From assembly GCF_025698545.1 (NCBI RefSeq), contig NC_068576.1, positions 51,308,390 through 51,372,389 on the forward strand: a stretch of 64,000 nucleotides of DNA. The letters run 5' to 3'. Below are positions 39,811-50,500 of the stretch, one piece after another (position 1 is the first letter of the stretch; every line of letters begins with the position of its first letter). The notes beneath the pieces were generated by a model. The model was given only the letters and a program-made list of their open reading frames with translations, searched no databases and was not told the origin of the DNA. The DNA is from Gossypium raimondii (taxonomy: Eukaryota; Streptophyta; Magnoliopsida; Malvales; Malvaceae). The position numbers and the translations under genes were made by a program.

Positions 39811-40269
39811 CCGCAATTGCAGCAGTAAACTATGCATGTTATCCAGTTTCTGTTTAAGTTCTTTAATGTTAGTAAGGTTCACCAGGGAAGACTCAGAATT
39901 AGATGATTCAGTGATGAGAGCGGCACACTTTTCAAGCTTGAGCAACCACAAGATTCCAGCAGTTAACCTACCAATTGAATCAACTTCGGATTTGCATAAG
40001 AAAGCAAGGTGTTGAAGTTCGTCCTTGGTTAAAACAGCCTCAATCTATAGAAGTGAATGAAACCTTTATTTAAGAGTGTGATTGGAGATTACTACCTATG
40101 TAATCAAGTTCTTTTAAAAGTAAGATTGAATTTACCTGTTGTTTGACTGAGAGTTTAAAGTTCTCCATCATCCAGTTGATGGTTTCGTTGTCAACTTTAT
40201 CTTCCAATATCTTCATACGAACTTCAAGATTCATTCTTCCAAATATTCAGACACTTTCTTTGAAGCCAT
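39811..40269 (-). pseudogene. Second captured gene fragment, unrecognised
   Basis: Exon-like blocks on the same strand as, and upstream of, the citrate synthase pieces. Block 1 (40269-40136) begins MASKKVSEYLEE, then a one-frame shift, then MNLEVRMKILEDKVDN, and ends in QQ before a good donor CAG|GTAAAT. Block 2 (40044-39811) follows an acceptor ATAG and gives 78 open, in-phase codons (IEAVLTKDELQHLAFLCK, ending LLLQLR). It is helical, Leu-rich and probably coiled-coil. A leader-like stretch lies further upstream (about 40950-41300). I do not recognise the family. The frameshift in block 1 shows the copy is degenerate. Confidence 0.55.
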
Positions 40270-41379
40270 TTACAGGTAAAGGATCTTCAAGGATGCTGCT
40301 CCTCTTGATATTCATGCTAAATGCACAATTTGGATCCCATTTTCCTGTTGATATTCATGCACTACCAGACCAACCATAGTAATGTCATTTCATGTTTTAG
40401 AAAAGCTACTTGCATCCATGAATAGAAACACTTTGGCACAGCGCAAACCATGTTTATTAGTAATATTTCTACATCGCATTCTCACAAGCAATCTATCTAT
40501 TGACAAATTTTGGCATTATGCAATAGAATTCCTCTGAAACAACAACAACATGAGGATAATCTTATGAATATCCTAACTTTATAAACATAATGCAAGAATC
40601 GTATAATTTTTTTTAACACAACCAACTTATATTGCAATGAATCCACGCTTTAACACAATAAACCCAGAATTTGAAGACTAGAACAGTGGCAGTGCCATAC
40701 ATCCAAAAGACTAAGAAGGACACGTAAATAAGCTCAGCAACTCTAACAAATAAAACAAGGAAATAGAACGGGCGAGAAATTTAAAAGAAAAAAATGCATT
40801 ATTTTCTAGCTACTAGAAAAACAAAGAAGACTTCAAGTTGACAGCAAATACGAACAGAAGAAAAGTCGAATTGAGACCACAAGTAAAACCAATTCCTGAA
40901 ACAAGTATGAAAAAGACCCAATCTTTATTTTATTCCTTTTCTTAAAAACCAATGAAGGAGAAAAGAAAAGGCAAGTACCTCAGTAGCGTTCTTCAAAAGA
41001 AGGTCGTCTTCAGGTATCCAAGTGGAAAGGGCTGGCGCCAAAGCCCCCATCTATTTTGGAACACAACTAAGCAAGAAGGAGCCACCTTTCAACCCATCCC
41101 CCTTTTCTTTATATTCGTTTTACAACTTTGTCTTCCCACGATTTGTGTCTGGCGAAGCGTCGGTTTGGGTCTCTCTAAGTGTGTGAACCATGAAAACGAA
41201 AAACAAAAGAACAAAAAAGAGTGTGTGGGAGGGAATTTTAAGAGGAAACCTAGAACTAAAAACTGAAACCAGAGGACAGTAGAATAGAATAGCTACCCTG
41301 GAACAGTAGAAGTCTGCATTTTGTAAAGTTAGGGGTTTCAGGGGGAAATTAGGGATTTCGAAAATTTGGGAATAATATG

Positions 41380-41740
41380 GCGCGATTCTTTTAAAAGTAT
41401 TTGTGGCGTTTTACAAAAAACGCCACAAAAAATCATAGTTTTTAATACATAGTTTTTTGAACTTTGCGGCGTTTATATCATAGCGCCACTAATGCTCATA
41501 AAAAACAACACTGTTTTGTTTAAACGACAATGAAATTTTGCGGCGCTTTTAGCATAGCGCCGCTAATGCTGACCTTTAGTGGCGTTTTTCTCCTAGCGCC
41601 GCGAAATCCATTAAATTCGTAGCCAAAAACTACACCGTTTTGTCTATATTATTAAGAACTTTTTTGCGGCGTTTTGGACAAAAACGCCACTAATAAATGA
41701 AATTCTTTATTGAAACGGCGCCGTTTTGGAAAATTTTAAT
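41380..41740. repeat. CACTA subterminal repeat cluster, inner group
   Basis: Several copies of GGCGTTTT/AACGCC and GCGGCGTTTT motifs in both orientations (for example near 41401, 41465, 41539 and 41666), alternating with GCGCCACTAATGCT and GCGCCGCTAATGCT phrases. Subterminal repeats of this type are the transposase binding sites of CACTA elements. This cluster lies more than 2 kb from the nearest end. Confidence 0.7.
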
Positions 41741-42167
41741 ACATAGGTTTTTTAAGTTATATTTATAAAATTAGATAAAATTAAAAATTTAGTTTTTAAG
41801 TAATATTTATAAAAATTAGATAAAATTAAAAGTTTAGTGTTTTTATTTCATTTTTATTTTTGTATTTTAATTTTATTTCTTATAAATTGGCCCTCTCCAA
41901 ATTTAATAATTATACCTACATTATCCATATCAATCTATTAATTTTTAAACTTATTTATTAATTGATTTATGGTAATATTTAAATATATCAAATGGTTTAT
42001 ATTCAAATTTTTTAAATATAAAACATTAATTAATTGTATAAAATTCCAAATCTCAAGTAAACCTTAACCTTATTAAACCCTAAATGAACCATTGAAATGA
42101 TATAAATATTTAAGTCTATCTATTATATACATCTCTTTCAAGGCATAATTTAAACCCTAAATTATAC

Positions 42168-42780
42168 ATCTTTTACAATTACATAATAACATATTTAAAA
42201 TATAAATAAAAAATCTAAACCCAAAACCCTAACCCGACCCCTAAAACCCTAAACCCTAAATCCCTAACTCTTAACCACTGACGTCTAACCCCTAAACCTT
42301 AAATCTCGGCCAACGTCCCTTAATTAAACTATAATCCCTAATCCATAATCCCTAAATCCATATATATAGTACTCCCTAAACCTTTAAATATGAACCCCTA
42401 AATCGGCCTTAAATATTAAATTTATCATATACTCTAAACTAATTAAAAACCCTAAACAATTTTATTATTATCTTTTACAACTACATAATAACATATTTTA
42501 AATATAATAATAATCTAAACCCAAAACCCAAAACCCTAACCCGACCCTTAAAACCTTAAACCCCTAAATCCCTAACTCTTAACCCCTAGCTAACATCGAA
42601 CTCCTAAACCCCTAACCCCTAAGCCTTAAATCCCAACCCTTAATTAAACCATAATCCCTATTAATCCATAATCACTAAATCCATAAATACTCCCTAACTA
42701 AAACCTTAAAATATGAACTCTTAAACCGACCTTAAATCTTAAATAAAATCATATACCCTAAACTGAAAACCCTAAACTAT
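42168..42780. repeat. Tandem duplication of a telomere-like block, 302-bp period
   Basis: Two copies start ATCTTTTACAA at 42168 and 42470 and run through ACATAATAACATATTT, then arrays of ACCCTAA/AACCCTAAA-type heptamers, then CTCCCTAA and CCTTAAAT phrases in the same order. The heptamers are degenerate versions of the plant telomere repeat. Internal position and degeneracy rule out a true chromosome end. Confidence 0.75.
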
Positions 42781-43034
42781 AGTGATAATTAATTCAATAT
42801 TTTAAAATTAATAATATCTCTTTTACGATTATATAAGAAATTTTTATTATATAAATTAAAAATAATTAGTAATCATGTACCCAAAAAATTTTAAAATTAT
42901 TTTAACTAATAGTCTTTTAAATTTTCCATGTGTTTTATTTCAAATTATTTCCACGTGTTATTTTTTCTGAAGATTTTAAATATTTAATTAGAAATAAGTT
43001 CAATTTTAAATAATTAATATAAATAATAAATCAA

Positions 43035-43835
43035 TTAAACACCGCTAAATCCCCGAAAGCGCAAAAAAAGGTGTAGTTTTGGCTTAGGTTTTTTTGCGGC
43101 GCTTCCTTAAAAACGCCGCTAAATCCCCGAAAGCGCACAAAACGGAGTCGTTTTGCCTTATGTTTTTTGCGGCGCTTTCTAAAAAACGCCGCTAAATCCC
43201 CGAAAGCTCACAAAACAGCATCGTTTTGGATTAGGTTTTTTGCGGCGCTTTCCCAAAAAACGCCGCTAAAGCCCTGAGCATTAGCGGCGCTTTCTTAAAA
43301 ACGCCGCTAAATCCCCGAAAGCTCACAAAAACTGCGTCGTTTTACATTAGGTTTTTTGCGGTGCTATCTCAAAAACGCCGCTAAAGCCATGAGCATTAGC
43401 GACACTTCCTTAAAAACGCCGCTAAATCCACAAAGCTCACAAAACTGCATCGTTTTGGATTAGGTTTTTCTGCGGCGCTTTCTCAAAAACGCCGCTAAAG
43501 CCCTGAGCATTAGCGGCGCTTCCTTAAAAACGCCACTAAATCCACAAGCTCACAAAACTGCGTCGTTTTGGATTAGGTTTTTTGCGGCGCTTTCTCAAAA
43601 ACGCCGCTAAAGCCCTGAGCATTAGCGGCGCTTCCTTAAAAACGCTGCTAAATCCACAAAGCTCACAAATCTGCGTCGTTTTGGATTAGGTTTTTTGCAG
43701 CGCTTTTTAAAAAACGCCGCTATTGCTTATTGTTAGCGGCGTTTTCCAGAAAGCGCCACTAATGCTCGATCTTTAGCGGCGTTTTTTATTCAAACGCCGC
43801 TGAAAACGCTGCTAAAAGCCCGTTTTGGTGTAGTG
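43035..43835. repeat. CACTA subterminal tandem repeat array, right end
   Basis: About eight related units of roughly 70-115 bases. Each has GCGGCGCTTTC or GCGGCGCTTCC, a short A-rich spacer and AACGCCGCTAAA, so each forms a near-perfect stem. A CGTTTTGGATTAGG-type spacer separates units. The terminal inverted repeat itself ends in the same motif. The left end of the element has only a short version (37118-37195). Confidence 0.8.
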
Positions 43836-44079
43836 AATGTCGACTATTTTTTTGAACTAACATATTACATATGATAATTTGACTTCACTTTCGCTACTTA
43901 TTTAAAAAAAAATTCCTCAATATTTTTTTATGGTGATTAATTAATATTTTTTAAAATTTTAAATTATATATAATTATATTTATTACTACCAACATAAATT
44001 CTTTTATAGAATTATATTCTATTATCCAAACATGTTTAAAAAATTATAATTTTTTATAATTATAAAAAAATATAATTAT
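43836..44079. other. AT-rich host DNA between CACTA and Ogre-like element
   Basis: Non-coding AT-rich sequence. It starts with the AAT target copy of the CACTA element and ends with the ATTAT target copy (44075-44079) of the large retrotransposon; the same host sequence resumes at 63530. Confidence 0.7.
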
Positions 44080-46602
44080 TGTAATCACTGAATTTTGTCC
44101 GGGATTAATTTCGTGTTTGAAATTTTTTTTTTATTTTTTGCATTTTAACCCATGTACTTTTCAAAATTTACATTTTGACCCCAAACTTTTCTAAAATTTA
44201 CATTTTGACCCCAAAACTTTCTAAAATTACATTTCGACCCTTAGACTTTCTCAAAAATTCACTTTGACCCCTAAACTCTCAAGAAATTGCATTTTAACCC
44301 ATATTTTGCTAAAATTACGCTTTTGCCCCAGAAACTTTGCATCCCATGCAATTTAGTCTTTCTGGACTTGTCAAATCGCCGCAAGCAACTGCCGAGCCTA
44401 CCCCTCCCCAGCCGGGCTACTCCAGGAGCCTCCCTAGGCCATGATGGCTCCTCTAGCACCTGAAAACAATTAGAAAGAAGACAAATTTGAGAGATTAAAA
44501 GGGAAGAAATGGAGAGTGAATGGGGGGGGGGTTCTTTTTTTTGCAAAAAGAAAGAAAGAAAATTAAGAAAACAGCAGCAAAAAATCAAACAAAAAAGAGC
44601 AACGAAAGGGCCCTCACCACCGTCGCGCTCTCCCGACCACCGCCTTCACCACCACCGTGCCTTGCATTCTTCTAACCACCGTTGCACCTACAAAGCAAAG
44701 CACAAAGCAAAAACAAAAAGAAGAAAGAAAAACAGCAAGCAAAAATAGCAACCAAAAAGGAAGAAGAGAAGAAAGAAAGGGAGAAAGAGAGGAGAAGGGA
44801 GTCGTGTCGGCCACCGCAACACCGGACGGAGGAGGCGTCGGCGGCGGCGTTGGGCTAGAGTTCAGCCCCGAAGAGGAAGGAAAAAAGGAAGAAAAAAAGA
44901 AGAAAAAGAGAGAACAAAGGAAGGAAAAAAAAAGAAAAAAAAATATATTTTTTAAACCCATCCGGGTTGACCCGATCCGACCCGCACCGACCCGACCCGA
45001 TCCAACACCCAGCAGCCCCAAAAAAAAAACAAAACGCCCAAAAAAAAAAACAGCAAAAAAAAACAGGATAGCAAAAAAGAACAAAGCAGGCCCAAACCAA
45101 GCCCAGCGCAGCCCAACAAGAAGCAGGCCAGCCCAGTCCAGCGTCAGGCCCAGTGATCAGCAGCCCAGCAGCTTCAGCCCAGTCCTTTGACAGCCCAAAT
45201 TTGGTAGCCCAACATCTATTAGGCCGAGAAGAAGAAAAAGAGAAAAGAGGAAAAGGGGGCTTTTGGTAATTTCATAAATTTTTAAATTTAGTTCATTTAT
45301 TTAAATATTGTATTATTTCAATTAAATTAGTATTTTTAAAATAGTTTTTTTAGAAATATTGTTACATTTATTTTACTCGTATTTTTTAAAAGTAAAAAAA
45401 TATTTAATGCATAAGGCAACGAACCGAATTAATTTTAAGTCATCGAATTCATTGCTATGTTGGGTGAATATCGATGGCTCGTGTTAAATACGGGACGCCC
45501 TTCTAAAAATCGAAAATATTCAAAATTCCTCGTATTTTAATAAAAATTCTCGTATTTTATTAGAATCTCGATTAAATATCAAATTGAATTGATTTAACAC
45601 CAATTCGATGATTTCATCGCCATGTAGGGGTGAATATCATAGTTTCGTGTTAAATACGGTATGTTTTTAAAAAAATAAAAATAAAAATTCGTGTTTCAAA
45701 TTTTTGTATTTTCAAATATTACTCGTATTTTAAAATTTTCGACTTTTAACATTTTCAAGAGTTTTCGTGTTTCACAAATGTTAGTGTTTTAAAATTTTTG
45801 TGTTTCAAAAATTTTCGTGTTTTCAAAATTTTTCGTGTCATAAAAATTCTCGTGTTTCAAAAATTTTCGTGTTTTCAAAATTTTAATGTTTTCGTGTTTT
45901 AAAAAATTCTCGTGTTTTCAAAAAATTTTCGTGTTTCAAAAATTTTCGTGTTTTCAAAATTTTCATGTTTTCGTATTTTCAAAAAAAAATTCTCGTGTTT
46001 TAAAAAAATTCGTGTTTTAAAAAATTCATGTTTTCGAAATTTTCGTGTTTTCAAAATTTTTCGTGTCATAAAAATTCTCGTGTTTCAAAAATTTTCGTGT
46101 TTTCAAAATTTTCATGTTTTTGTGTTTTCAAAAAAAATTCTCGTGTTTTTAAAAAAATTTCGTGTTTTAAAAAAAATACATGTTTTCGAAATTTTCGTGT
46201 TTTCAAAATTTTTTGTGTCAGAAAAATTCTCGTGTTTCAAAAATTTTCGTGTTTTCAAAATTTTCATGTTTTCGGGTTTTCAAAAAATTCTCGTGTTTTC
46301 AAAAAATTTTTGTGTTTCAAAAATCTTCGTGTTTTCAAAAATTATTATTTTGTTTCAAAGTTCTCGTGTTTAAAAACAAAAAAAAGGTTTTCTCAAGTTT
46401 AAATCGGATCACAATTAAATATTAAATTGAACTTGTATTTTTGAAAATTAAGACAACGCGCGTTTTACGAGATACCAATTTTGGGCGTCGCGAGGGTGCT
46501 AATATCTTCCTCGTGCGTACCTGACTCCCGAACCCTAATTTTCTCTGGATTTTTACGTGAACCTAAAATTAGCGCCCACACCAAAATTTTTAGGTCGCTA
46601 CA
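44080..46602 (+). repeat. 5' LTR of the Ogre-like element
   Basis: 2523 bases. It opens with several copies of a TTTTGACCCC-type phrase (44150-44280). A purine-rich tract follows (about 44500-44945), then a C/A-rich tract with repeated CAGCCCA, AT-rich DNA, and a run of degenerate TTTTCGTGTTTTCAAAA repeats (about 45760-46380). Long open frames inside (such as 153 and 177 codons) come from simple repeats and are not genes. It lacks a 159-base segment present in the 3' LTR. Confidence 0.9.
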
Positions 46603-46604
46603 GC

Positions 46605-46622
46605 TGGCGACTTCGCTGGGGA
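46605..46622 (+). other. Primer binding site
   Basis: TGGCGACTTCGCTGGGGA lies two bases after the LTR end and starts with the obligatory TGG complementary to a tRNA CCA end. It closely resembles the sequence I recall for Ogre elements, described as matching tRNA-Arg; the tRNA identity was not checked here. Confidence 0.75.
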
Positions 46623-46935
46623 AAAAATGTTTTTGAGAGTCAAGTCTGATGTTAAACGCGTGTTGTCAAATTTTTAAAATCCTTTGTTCAAATTAATTTT
46701 TAATCGTGATCCTTGAATTTTATTTTTTGAAAAGTCATGCATTTGCATTCAGTTTTTTTAATTAATATTTTTCTAACTTGTTTTTTTCCTCTCTTTTTTC
46801 AGCTTTAAGTTTTACGTTTTTTTAGTTGTTTTAGTAAAAATAAAATTTAAAAGGTTTGTGAGTTTCTCCCCACACACCGTGCACTTGCATTTTTTGCATA
46901 ACATGAGCTCTCTACCCGGCTCCGTCCGCTTAAGT

Positions 46936-47059
46936 GGAAGTAAACGCTTCGCCTTCGTGAGTTAACTCGTCCCTCCAAGACAAAGCTAGTGAAATACTTC
47001 CGGGTTACATATGACTTATGCTTTCGTGAGTTAACTCGTCCCTCCGCATAGGCATAAGT
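46936..47059 (+). promoter_or_regulatory. Two leader hairpins displaying the palindrome GAGTTAACTC
   Basis: Hairpin 1 pairs GGAAGTA (46936-46942) with TACTTCC (46995-47001); hairpin 2 pairs ACTTATGC (47014-47021) with GCATAAGT (47052-47059). Each encloses one copy of the self-complementary 10-mer GAGTTAACTC (46959-46968, 47028-47037) inside a longer identical segment. Stem sequences differ while the enclosed motif is the same. The position, a few hundred bases after the primer binding site, is where retroelements keep dimerisation and packaging signals. Function is inferred. Confidence 0.5.
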
Positions 47060-47587
47060 AAATGTAATCCCTCGAATTGAGCTCGTGAGCCTGTGATGGG
47101 TGATGACCGAGGCTCCGTACTAACCTTAGTAGGTGACAGTATGGACAATTCGAGTACCTTTCTAGAACCAAAACCACATATAGTGAACCGTACGAGCCAC
47201 CCAATTAGAGCCATGCCGAACCTCCGTCCGTCGAATAGTCACCAAAATAAGTACACGGGAGAAACGCCTCTTACCTTTTATTTCTTTTGCATTTACACTT
47301 ATTTAATGAATTGAGTCTGTTTAATAAATTGGGCCAGATAGGTTGTCTGATGGTATGTGGGGTAGGTTTCTTGTAAAGCATATTGGGGCAAGAAAAAAGA
47401 AAAAATGTGGGTCTTTTCCACCAAATTGCATGATTGAATAGCTTAATTCGTTAAATTTTCCATAGTCTTTATTTTTCTTCTTTCTTCTTTTTATATTTGT
47501 TGTGATCTCTGACCAGGGTTATTTGTTTTTCATTTTATTTTTCATCATACATCGTAGACATCTCATTAGGAAGGTGTTGGTTAAAGA

Positions 47588-50500
47588 TTGGTTGCCAAAA
47601 ACGGGTTTCTGATGGAGGAGTCAATTACACAAGTAACTGAGAAAAATGTCGTAGTTCGAGATTGGTCTTTGAGGACTCAGAAAGCGAAAGGGGATAGTTT
47701 AAAAGAAGGATACATCTCTGATCTTCCTGAGCATGTGACTTTGAATGCTCGTCAGAATGATCTCGAAGACTTGACTAGGATTTGGAAACAGTGGGACTCA
47801 GATACCAAAGGCATTTTCACTGAGAAGTATGGGGATATAGCTCACTTGATAGCAATCGATGTGAACGAGCAGTTGATCCAAGCCATGGTTCGATTCTGGG
47901 ACCCAGCCTATCAATGTTTCACTTTCAATCAGGAAGATATGACTCCGACCATAGAAGAGTATGCCGCTTTGCTTCGCATCGATAATGTGCAACTCAACAA
48001 GATATATGTGAAGGAGCCTAAACCAATGACCTTCAAGAAAAGCTAATGAAGTTGACGGGATGACTGATACATGGGCTGAAAAAGATAAAGAAGAAGAATG
48101 AAGTCGGTTGTGTTCGTGGTTTTCTTCTGGAGTTAGTTCGAAATCATCCGGATGTTTTGAAAAGAGTAGATTTGTTTGCCTTGGCCATTTACTTGACCGG
48201 TCGTCTTCCGAAGGTTCTTGGGCATATTGAAGTTGCGGTTGTGGATTTCTTGAAAAGTTGAAGCAAAGAGTCAACCCGGTCCCAACCATCTTGGTGAGAC
48301 TTTTAGATCTCTAAATGCTTGTAGGAGAAAAGGGAAGGACGTTTTATTGGATGCGCCGCCATTCTTGAATGTTTGGATCTTTAGCCATTTTTGGAAGGTG
48401 GAGCGACGCCTTTCCACATGTTTTCAAAGACATTCGCCTGTTGGAAGCACACCTTGAAAAAGATTGGTCAAGGATGTCACCGAACAACACTGGTCTCGCC
48501 GTTTGAACCTTCGTGCCGAAGATATAACTTGGAGAGCACCTTGGATTCGTCCCTCCGTCTTGTTATACAAGTGTGGAAACCAAGGCTGGGTGCCTTTACT
48601 AGGATTATGGGGAGGAGTTGGATATGCTCCATTGTTGGTTCAAAGACAGTTAAACCATGACGGTTTGTACCGATTCTCATGGATTGGCACAATCGGAATT
48701 TGCATTTATGGGTGAGGGTTACATGAAAAAGGTTTGAGATACTGCGAACTCTTGGAGGCAAATCTTGTAACACCCCTTACCCGTATTTGATGCTGGATTA
48801 GGGTACGAGGCATTACTGAAACATACACTTGTAAACATATTAAATCGAGTAATAAAATTTCATTAATTATTAAAAACTTTCAAATTATTAACATGCTTTT
48901 ATAGTTCTTCACAATATAAATAATGCAACATTTCCTACCAACACAATCAAGATTAGATAATCATTTCAATACATCTAATAATTGTCATATTACCAATAAT
49001 AATTCAATTACAATAATAAATCACAAATCTATATAATATTCATTACCAAATAGCATTCTCTCCAATTAAAATTATACAAAATATAGTTCATACGAACTTA
49101 CCGGCTAAATTGTAGAAATACCAAAATTTAGGGACATTTTGGTAATTTTTTATTTTCTCAATTTCCACCCAATCTTGATCTAAATTAATATTTCATTCAA
49201 TTTACTAATTTAAATAATAAAATAATTCATGAACAATTTGGTCACTTTGACATTTTACAAATTTACCCTTAAAGTTTCACATTTGTTCAATTTAGTCCTT
49301 GAGCCCAAATCATGCAAATTAACCATTTGAAATGCAAATCCATGCTAACATAATATTCATACATTTATTTTCCTCCTCCTCTCCATTCCACATCCTTAAT
49401 TTACATAACATGCTATAAATAACATTATCTATAATTTCACTATTTTCTTGTAAATTTATTCAAAGCTGTCCATTTGAGTCATAGTCACTAAATCATTTAT
49501 ATCTTGAGCTACAGAAATCTAAATTAAGATCCATTAATTTTTCCTGAAACTAGACTCACATATATTCTTGCCATAAAATTTTCATAATTTTTGGTTTAGC
49601 GAATAAATAAAGTTTATTCTTTAAAGTCATCCCTGTTCTGCTGTCTGACAGTTCCGACCCTACTTCACTAACAATTAATTATCTCTTTGTACAGAATTCG
49701 AATGATGTTACCGTTTGTTTCTATTGAAAATAGACTCATTAAGGATTTAAAAATATAAATTTAAGCCTCTAATTATTTTTCTCCAATTTTTGATGATTTT
49801 CCAAATTCAGTACAGGGGAACCCGAAATCATTCTGACCTTAACTCACAAAACCTATTATATCTCATGATTTACAATTCTATTGCTTACACCGTTTCTTCT
49901 ATGAGAAACTAGACTCAATAATATTTAATTTCATACTTTATTCATCTTCTAATTCAATTCCCACAATTTTGGTGATTTTTCAAAGTTGACCTTCTGCTGC
50001 TGTCCAAACTGTTTTAGTGCAAAATATTGATTACTAAGTTTATAACACTCTTATTTTCTTTCTCTACACTATTTCTCATCACTTTCTCTTATTTTCTCTT
50101 CACTAACATACCAAGAACATAAAACCTTATATAATAAAACTCTACATTAACATCAATTTCATACCTTTTCAATAATATCAAACTCAAAAATATTTTGAAA
50201 TCTTGATGTTCTTACCTTGCTCAATTGATTTCAATCTTTAACTTGATTTTCTCTCTCCTCCAGCTTCTATTTCTTGAATCTAACTTTATATTCTATCTCC
50301 CCATAGTCTCCTTGTTATCTTTCTCTCTTGATGGCTATAGAAATTCTTTTGATTTCTAGGTGGAAATGGTAGATTTTTGGTGGAAGGACCAAATTGTAAA
50401 GAAAAGAAAGTTTCTTTCTTTTTCTTCTCTTCATACGTTGGAATGCATGGGGAAGATGATGATTCTTCATCTTTCCTTCCATATATATATATATACTAAA

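Larger units (their letters stand above)
37096..43835. mobile_element. Non-autonomous CACTA (En/Spm-like) DNA transposon with captured gene pieces
   Basis: The ends are 33-base terminal inverted repeats starting CACTACACCAAAAC: 37096-37128 and 43803-43835, with three mismatches. The flanking 3-base direct repeat AAT (37093-37095 and 43836-43838) is the length expected for the superfamily. Internal sequence includes GCGGCG-containing subterminal repeats at both ends, far more extensive on the right, plus two blocks of host-gene exons on the minus strand and a duplicated telomere-like block. No TNP2-type transposase or TnpA-like frame was found, so it depends on a partner for movement. Length is 6740 bases. 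Confidence 0.88.

Noticed and set aside
40952-41266. 104-codon plus-strand open frame in the CACTA element
   Set aside because: No similarity to transposase or any family; the opposite strand reads better as the leader of the captured gene.
42210-42640. Telomeric repeats suggesting a chromosome end
   Set aside because: Heptamers are degenerate, duplicated as part of a 302-bp unit, and lie inside a transposon with DNA on both sides.
44614-45190. Open frames of 156 and 177 codons on opposite strands in the 5' LTR (and equivalents at 61332-61939)
   Set aside because: They arise from purine-rich and CAGCCCA-type low-complexity sequence in an LTR, differ in frame and length between the two LTRs, and resemble no protein.
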